Source: an uncultured Variovorax sp.
GTDB lineage: Bacteria > Pseudomonadota > Gammaproteobacteria > Burkholderiales > Burkholderiaceae
Direction: 5' to 3'
DNA: 6,062 bases
NCBI GenBank assembly: GCA_946478645.1
Contig: CAMLCW010000316.1
Coordinates: 1-6,062 of the forward strand
In this document: piece by piece, positions 1 through 6,062 of the stretch
Numbering within the stretch: position 1 is the stretch's first letter
Layout: each line of letters opens with the position of its first letter
Notes under the pieces: generated by a model
What the model saw: only the letters and a program-made list of their open reading frames with translations
Database searches by the model: none
What the model was told of the DNA's origin: nothing
Program-made: the position numbers and the translations under genes

Positions 1-1025
1 CGCCGGCGATGACCGACTTCATCTTCATGGTGAAGGACTCGAGCTACATGTTCGTCACCGGCCCCGACGTGGTGAAGACCGTGACGCACGAGACCGTGAC
101 CGCCGAGGAGCTCGGCGGCGCCGTCACCCACACCACGCGCAGCGGCGTGGCCGACATGGCGTTCGAGAACGACGTCGAGGCGCTGATGATGCTGCGTCGC
201 CTGTACAACTACCTGCCGCTCAACAACCGCGAGAAGCCGCCGGTGCGCCTGGGCAACAACGGCCAGGGCGACCCGGCAGACCGGCCCGACTATTCGCTCG
301 ACACGCTGGTGCCCGACAACCCGAACAAGCCGTACGACATCAAGGAACTGATCCACAAGGTGGTCGACGACGGCGACTTCTTCGAGCTGCAGCCCGATTA
401 TGCGAAGAACATCGTGATCGGGTTCGCGCGCATGGAAGGCCAGACCGTGGGCATCGTGGCCAACCAGCCACTGGTGCTGGCCGGCTGCCTCGACATCCGG
501 TCGAGCATCAAGGCCGCGCGCTTCGTGCGCTTTTGCGATGCCTTCAACATTCCGGTGGTCACCTTCGTCGACGTGCCCGGCTTCATGCCCGGCACCGGGC
601 AGGAGTACGGCGGCATCATCAAGCACGGTGCCAAGCTGTTGTACGCCTACGCGGAGTGCACGGTGCCCAAGATCACCGTCATCACGCGCAAGGCCTATGG
701 CGGTGCCTACGACGTGATGGCATCGAAGCACCTGCGCGGCGACGTCAACCTGGCCTGGCCGCGCGCCGAGATCGCGGTGATGGGCGCCAAGGGCGCGGTG
801 GAGATCATCTTCCGCGAGGACAAGAACGATCCCGCGAAGCTCGCGGCGCGCGAGGCCGAGTACAAGGCGCGCTTCGCCAACCCGTACGTGGCGGGTGCGC
901 GCGGCTACATCGACGACGTGATCCTGCCGCACGAGACGCGCAAGCGCATCTGCCGCTCGCTCGTGATGCTGCGCGAGAAGAAGCTCGAGAACCCGTGGCG
1001 CAAGCACGGGAACATTCCTTTGTGA
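1..1025 (+). CDS. pccB: Propionyl-CoA carboxylase, beta (carboxyltransferase) subunit; 5' end outside window
   Basis: This is the C-terminal two thirds of the carboxyltransferase subunit, which moves CO2 from carboxybiotin on PccA to propionyl-CoA in the cytoplasm and gives methylmalonyl-CoA. The family is usually about 510 residues and about 340 are present. The reading frame is open from the first bases (Pro-Ala before the Met at base 9), so that Met is internal and the true start lies upstream. Counting from that Met, the early [22 protein letters not shown] stretch, [10 protein letters not shown] (186-195) and [16 protein letters not shown] (227-242) are typical of PccB. The Asp in GGAYD (235) matches the residue that sets acyl-chain preference in Streptomyces PccB (Asp422), which favours propionyl-CoA over a longer or different acyl-CoA. 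The chain ends in WRKHGNIPL. pccA starts 20 bases downstream. Identity is very likely; substrate choice is inferred from motifs and neighbours. Confidence 0.95.
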   Translation, partial: PAMTDFIFMVKDSSYMFVTGPDVVKTVTHETVTAEELGGAVTHTTRSGVADMAFENDVEALMMLRRLYNYLPLNNREKPPVRLGNNGQGDPADRPDYSLDTLVPDNPNKPYDIKELIHKVVDDGDFFELQPDYAKNIVIGFARMEGQTVGIVANQPLVLAGCLDIRSSIKAARFVRFCDAFNIPVVTFVDVPGFMPGTGQEYGGIIKHGAKLLYAYAECTVPKITVITRKAYGGAYDVMASKHLRGDVNLAWPRAEIAVMGAKGAVEIIFREDKNDPAKLAAREAEYKARFANPYVAGARGYIDDVILPHETRKRICRSLVMLREKKLENPWRKHGNIPL

Positions 1026-1045
1026 GCGGGACGGAGAAGAAGAAC

Positions 1046-3093
<2,048 letters not shown>

Positions 3094-3094
<1 letters not shown>

Positions 3095-4113
3095 TGGGTG
3101 CCAACGATCTGCTGCAGCCCGTGACGCTGCACCGGCCCGCGCCGAAGGCCAGCGCCCCGCAAGGCCCGTGGTCGGTCGAGGCCATCCAGGCGCTGCTCGA
3201 CAGGCCGCTGATGGACCTGCTGTTCGAGGCGCAGACGGTGCACCGCGCGCATTTTCCCGCGGGCGACATCGAACTCGCGACGCTGCTCTCGGTCAAGACC
3301 GGCGGCTGTCCCGAGAACTGCGGCTACTGCCCGCAGTCGGCCGAGTTCGACACCGGCGTGAAGGCGCAGAAGCTGATGGAAGTCGACGAGGTGCTGCGCG
3401 CCGCGCAAGCCGCCAAGGACGCGGGCGCCACGCGCTTCTGCATGGGCGCGGCCTGGCGTGCGCCCAAGGACCGCGACGTGGAGAAGGTGGCCGTGCTGGT
3501 CGAGGCCGTGAAAGGCCTGGGCATGCAGACCTGCGCCACGCTCGGCATGCTCGAGCCGCACCATGCCGAGCAGCTCAAGGCCGCGGGCCTCGACTACTAC
3601 AACCACAACCTCGACACCGCGCCCGAGTACTACACCGACGTGGTCGACACGCGCACCTACCAGGACCGGCTCGACACGCTCGCGCACGTGCGCAGCGCGG
3701 GCATCAGCGTGTGCTGCGGTGGCATCGTCGGCATGGGCGAACAGCCGGTGCACCGCGCGGGGCTGATCGCACAGCTGGCCAACCTCGATCCGTATCCGGA
3801 GTCGGTGCCGATCAACAGCCTGGTGCGCGTGCCCGGCACGCCGCTGGCCGATTCGGAACCGGTCGACCCCTTCGACTTCGTGCGCATGATCGCGGTCGCG
3901 CGCATCACCATGCCGACCGCGCGCGTGCGCCTGTCGGCCGGCCGACAGCAGCTCGGCGATGCGGTGCAGGCGCTGTGCTTCATGGCCGGTGCGAACTCGA
4001 TCTTCTACGGCGACAAGCTGCTGGTGACCGGCAACCCCGACGTCGAGGCCGACACGGTGCTGCTGAAGAAACTCGGCCTCAACGCCACGCGCACGCAGGA
4101 GCCGCACGCATGA
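3094..4113 (+). CDS. bioB: Biotin synthase BioB
   Basis: This radical SAM enzyme of 339 residues inserts sulfur into dethiobiotin, the last step of biotin synthesis. The [4Fe-4S] cluster motif CxxxCxxC is intact (Cys72, Cys76, Cys79 in [13 protein letters not shown]). The [2Fe-2S] ligands that supply the sulfur are also present: Cys116, Cys147, Cys207 and Arg279. All seven sit at the E. coli BioB positions plus 19, so the core has no net gap and the protein has about 19 extra N-terminal residues (rich in Pro and Ala). Other family stretches are [11 protein letters not shown], the YYNHNLDT motif (168-175), [11 protein letters not shown] and RLSAGRQQ. The start at 3094 is supported by GGAG at 3082-3085 and by the TGATG junction with pccA, which suggests translational coupling. 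No bioF, bioA or bioD is in view. Instead bioB sits behind the carboxylase that uses biotin. Confidence 0.97.
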
Positions 4114-4598
4114 CCACGACGCAACGTCCGTTCAAGGTGCTCGGCATCCAGCAGATCGCGATCGGAGGGCCGGACAAGCAGCGGCTGCAGAAGCTCTGGG
4201 TCGACATGCTCGGACTCGAAGTGACGGGCACCTTCCGAAGCGAGCGCGAGAACGTCGACGAAGACATCTGCGCGATGGGCAGCGGCCCGTTCAAGGTCGA
4301 GGTCGACCTGATGCAGCCGCTCGACCCCGAGAAGAAGCCCGCGGTGCACGCCACCCCGCTCAACCATGTGGGCCTGTGGATCGACGACCTGCCGAAGGCC
4401 GTCGAGTGGCTCACGGCGCAGGGCGTGCGTTTTGCGCCCGGCGGCATCCGCAAGGGTGCGGCGGGCTTCGACATCTGCTTCCTGCATCCGAAGGCGAACG
4501 ACGAATTCCCGATCGCAGGCGAGGGCGTGCTGATCGAGATGGTGCAGGCGCCGCCCGAGGTGGTGGCGGCGTTCGCTGCGCTCGCGGCTACGCGTTGA
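4110..4598 (+). CDS. VOC-superfamily protein, methylmalonyl-CoA epimerase-like
   Basis: A 162-residue cytoplasmic protein with two babab halves typical of the glyoxalase/vicinal-oxygen-chelate fold. The first half is about residues 9-70 ([32 protein letters not shown]). The second is about residues 84-147 ([25 protein letters not shown], then [18 protein letters not shown] and [10 protein letters not shown]). The RKGAAG...FLHPK...GVLIE run resembles methylmalonyl-CoA epimerase, which interconverts the (S) and (R) forms of methylmalonyl-CoA. Possible metal ligands are His86 and Glu143 plus an acidic residue near 64-66. The usual first-strand His is Gln15 here, which leaves the catalytic assignment open. 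AGGAG at 4097-4101 precedes the start by eight bases, and ATGA overlaps the bioB stop. Its position after pccBA supports a propionyl-CoA role by inference. It could instead be an uncharacterised VOC dioxygenase or lyase. The 3' end overlaps the convergent Lrp-type gene. Confidence 0.85.
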   Translation: MTTTQRPFKVLGIQQIAIGGPDKQRLQKLWVDMLGLEVTGTFRSERENVDEDICAMGSGPFKVEVDLMQPLDPEKKPAVHATPLNHVGLWIDDLPKAVEWLTAQGVRFAPGGIRKGAAGFDICFLHPKANDEFPIAGEGVLIEMVQAPPEVVAAFAALAATR

Positions 4599-5085
4599 CA
4601 ACCTTCCGGATCGGCGGCTTCACGTCGGATCGGTGCGGCGGCAGCATCGGCTGGTGCTCGCGCGCCGGGTTCAGGATGATCGAGGTTGCGGTCTCGGTGA
4701 GGATGCAGAACTTGGTGACCACCGCATCGAGGTGGCTCACGTCGATGACCGCGATCTCGAGGATCCAGCTGTCGTCGCCGGTCACGTTGTAGGCATTGAT
4801 GCATTCGGGCGTCTGCTGAATCAGCTGGACCACGCGGTCGTATTCGGCGCGGCCGACGCGGATCAGCGCACGGATGCCGTAGCCGAGCTTCGACAGATTC
4901 ACGGTGGCGCGGTAGCCGCTGATCACGCCCCCGGCCTCGAGCTTCTTCACGCGCTCGGTCACGGCGGGCTGGCTCAGGTGCACGCGGCGGCCGAGTTCGG
5001 CCATCGTGAGGCGCGCGTCCTTCTGCAGTTCGGCCAGGATGCGCGTGTCGTGGGCGTCCAGGTTGGGGTTCAAGGCGAATTCCAT
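4588..5085 (-). CDS. Lrp/AsnC-family transcriptional regulator
   Basis: A 165-residue DNA-binding protein of the feast/famine family, close to the length of E. coli Lrp. [52 protein letters not shown] (residues 9-60) is the AsnC-type winged helix-turn-helix, with the recognition helix around [13 protein letters not shown]. The rest (about 65-145) is the ligand-sensing RAM domain, including the conserved [13 protein letters not shown] stretch (101-113), which binds amino acids in known members. A basic, Pro-rich tail of about 22 residues follows ([22 protein letters not shown]). The ATG at 5085 is preferred because AAAGGA lies five bases before it; an in-frame GTG at 5103 would add six residues and would put that ribosome site inside the gene. 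Family members commonly form dimers or octamers and often repress themselves and a neighbour. The divergent exporter gene is the most likely target. The effector cannot be read from the sequence. Confidence 0.93.
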   Translation of the reverse strand: MEFALNPNLDAHDTRILAELQKDARLTMAELGRRVHLSQPAVTERVKKLEAGGVISGYRATVNLSKLGYGIRALIRVGRAEYDRVVQLIQQTPECINAYNVTGDDSWILEIAVIDVSHLDAVVTKFCILTETATSIILNPAREHQPMLPPHRSDVKPPIRKVVNA

Positions 5086-5090
5086 GAAAG

Positions 5091-5096
5091 TCCTTT
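5091..5096 (-). promoter_or_regulatory. Ribosome binding site of the Lrp/AsnC-family gene
   Basis: The minus strand reads AAAGGA here, five bases before the ATG at 5085. It decides the start against the in-frame GTG at 5103, which lies upstream of this site and would have it within its own coding sequence. Confidence 0.7.
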
Positions 5097-5131
5097 GAAT
5101 CACAGGTGAGAAGGGCGCCAGAACCAGGAAG

Positions 5132-5161
5132 TTGCCATGGTTGAACGCAAAGCGCTTTCAT
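5132..5161 (+). promoter_or_regulatory. Possible sigma-70 promoter for the exporter gene
   Basis: TTGCCA (5132-5137, five of six to TTGACA) and TTTCAT (5156-5161, four of six to TATAAT) are 18 bases apart. Transcription would begin near 5168, about 29 bases before the ATG at 5197. If this is real, the alternative start at 5137 cannot be used from this promoter. Its -10 element overlaps the one proposed on the other strand. It was picked by eye and is weak evidence. Confidence 0.25.
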
Positions 5162-5169
5162 ACCATGGC
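5134..5169. repeat. Interrupted inverted repeat in the divergent intergenic region, possible operator
   Basis: The arms GCCATGGT (5134-5141) and ACCATGGC (5162-5169) are exact reverse complements separated by 20 bases. Inside the spacer lies a perfect 10-base palindrome, AAAGCGCTTT (5149-5158). The symmetry sits between the start of the Lrp-type gene and that of the divergent exporter, where a dimeric regulator would be expected to bind. It does not obviously match the E. coli Lrp consensus, so an operator role is inferred only. CCATGG is itself a palindrome, which makes chance matching of the arms easier. Confidence 0.45.
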
Positions 5170-5185
5170 GCATTCGCCGCCACAA
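5157..5185 (-). promoter_or_regulatory. Possible sigma-70 promoter for the Lrp/AsnC-family gene
   Basis: Read on the minus strand, TTGTGG (5185-5180) and TATGAA (5162-5157) are 17 bases apart, and TGG directly before TATGAA gives an extended -10 element. The -35 match is weak (three of six). Transcription would begin about 65 bases before the ATG at 5085. The -10 element overlaps the inner palindrome, so a bound regulator could block it. Confidence 0.3.
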
Positions 5186-5196
5186 CCATCGTCCCC

Positions 5197-6062
5197 ATGC
5201 CCACGCTCGCCTCCCCATCGCAAGCCGCGCCCGCCGCCGCCATGCCGCCCTTCCTTTGGCTCTGCCTCGCCGCCACCTGGCTGGTCTGGGGATCGACCTA
5301 CCTCGCGATCAAGTACGCGCTGGTCAGCTTTCCGCCCTTTCTCCAGATGGGCTCGCGCTTCCTGTTCGCCGGCGTGGGGCTGTTGGCCTGGATGCGCTGG
5401 CGCGGCGCGGCCTGGCCGTCGCGAGCGCAGTGGCGCAATGCCTTCGTCGTCGGCGCGCTGATGCTTGGCGGCGGCATGGGGGGCACGGCCGTGGCCGAGG
5501 TGTCGATTGGCTCGGGACTGGTGACGGCCTTCATCGCGGTGGTGCCGCTGCTGATTGCGCTGCTGAACCTGGTCTGGGGCATCCGGCCGACGCGGCTCGA
5601 AGCGGCCGGCATTGCACTCGGGCTGGTCGGCGTGCTGATGCTGATGCAGGGCAGCGGCTTCCAGTCGTCGCCCGCCGGGTTGGCGGCGATCTCGATCGCC
5701 TGCCTGTGCTGGTCGCTCGGCAGCGTGCTGAGTCAGCGCAGCCTGCCGCTCGCACCCGGCGCAATGGGCTTCGCGAGCGAAATGATCTGCGGCGGGGTGG
5801 TGCTGATGGCGCTCGCGGCCGCGGCCGGCGAGCGCCTGGCCTGGCCGTTCGATCCGCTCGCGGTCGGCGCCTGGTGGTACCTGGTGGTGTTTGGCTCGCT
5901 GATCGCCTTCAACGCCTACATGGTGCTGCTCGCGAGAGCGCCGGCGGCGCTGGCGTCGAGCTACACCTTCGTGACGCCGGTGATCGCGATGCTGCTCGGC
6001 GTGTGGATCGCGAACGAGACGGTCACGCGTTTCGAGTGGTACGCGGTGGGCGTGGTGCTCGC
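5197..6062 (+). CDS. yedA: YedA-like DMT/EamA-family exporter; 3' end outside window
   Basis: An inner-membrane transporter of the drug/metabolite (EamA) superfamily, 288 residues in view and still open at the window edge. It resembles E. coli YedA through WGSTYLAIK (31-39), SFPPFLQMGSRFLFAG (44-59), the TAVAEVSIGSGLVTAFIAVVPLLIALL stretch, CWSLGSVLSQRSLPL, VVFGSLIAFNAYMVLL, ALASSYTFVTPVIAMLLG and the late FEWYAVGVVL. Two EamA halves of about five membrane helices each are visible: roughly residues 18-150 and 160-288. Perhaps 15-30 C-terminal residues are missing. The substrate is unknown; relatives export amino acids, metabolites or drugs. The ATG at 5197 is a choice among three in-frame starts. 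The ATG at 5137 has a better ribosome site, but its 20 codons use A/T-ending codons unlike the gene. The ATG at 5242 lies just before helix 1. The gene is divergent from the Lrp-type regulator. The gene symbol rests on resemblance only. Confidence 0.88.
   Translation, partial: MPTLASPSQAAPAAAMPPFLWLCLAATWLVWGSTYLAIKYALVSFPPFLQMGSRFLFAGVGLLAWMRWRGAAWPSRAQWRNAFVVGALMLGGGMGGTAVAEVSIGSGLVTAFIAVVPLLIALLNLVWGIRPTRLEAAGIALGLVGVLMLMQGSGFQSSPAGLAAISIACLCWSLGSVLSQRSLPLAPGAMGFASEMICGGVVLMALAAAAGERLAWPFDPLAVGAWWYLVVFGSLIAFNAYMVLLARAPAALASSYTFVTPVIAMLLGVWIANETVTRFEWYAVGVVL

Noticed and set aside
533..1045. Open frame extending pccA upstream by 171 codons
   Set aside because: It lies inside pccB in another frame and is Arg/His/Ala-rich, as out-of-frame high-GC coding DNA is. 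The family start MFKKILIANRGEIA at 1046 has its own ribosome site.
3168..4109. In-frame upstream extension of the VOC gene across bioB
   Set aside because: It is a shadow of bioB in another frame. The ATG at 4110 has an AGGAG site and begins the recognisable fold.
4607..4633. Two direct copies of CGGATCGG
   Set aside because: They are short, lie within the coding end of the Lrp-type gene and match its Pro-Ile-Arg and Ser-Asp codons. No sign of function.
4633..5109. 158-codon plus-strand open frame opposite the Lrp-type gene
   Set aside because: It is the antisense shadow of a gene with a clear helix-turn-helix and RAM domain.
4079..5218. 379-codon minus-strand open frame over the regulator and the VOC gene
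   Set aside because: It overlaps two well-supported genes and has out-of-frame composition with no recognisable domain.
5132..5461. 109-codon plus-strand open frame over the start of the exporter
   Set aside because: Pro/Ser/Arg-rich shadow. The overlapping frame from 5197 encodes clear membrane helices of the EamA family.

Overview
The window is high-GC bacterial chromosomal DNA with G or C at nearly every third codon position. The sequence and gene order suggest a betaproteobacterium of the order Burkholderiales, perhaps the Comamonadaceae (Variovorax-like). That assignment comes from protein resemblance and base composition only; there is no rRNA or other marker here.

Positions 1-4598 carry four plus-strand genes packed as one operon: pccB (the window opens inside it), pccA, bioB and a small vicinal-oxygen-chelate (VOC) gene. 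pccB and pccA are 20 bases apart. pccA and bioB share one base (TGATG). bioB and the VOC gene share four bases (ATGA). PccA and PccB form biotin-dependent propionyl-CoA carboxylase, which makes (S)-methylmalonyl-CoA. BioB makes biotin, the cofactor carried by PccA. The VOC protein resembles methylmalonyl-CoA epimerase, which would be the next step toward succinyl-CoA. The block therefore reads as a propionyl-CoA disposal operon that also carries the last step of its cofactor's synthesis.

Positions 4588-5085 hold a minus-strand Lrp/AsnC-family regulator that converges on the operon and overlaps the end of the VOC gene by 11 bases. A 111-base divergent region follows (5086-5196). It is less GC-rich and contains an inverted repeat, an inner palindrome and possible overlapping promoters. 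From 5197 to the window end runs a plus-strand DMT/EamA exporter resembling E. coli YedA, cut off shortly before its C-terminus. The Lrp-type gene and the transporter look like a local regulator and target pair.

No RNA genes, insertion sequences, CRISPR arrays or phage genes were seen, and no gene-free stretch exceeds 300 bases. This is mostly an ordinary metabolic region. The points most worth checking are the translational coupling of bioB to pccA, the odd metal-ligand set of the VOC protein, and the symmetrical divergent control region.
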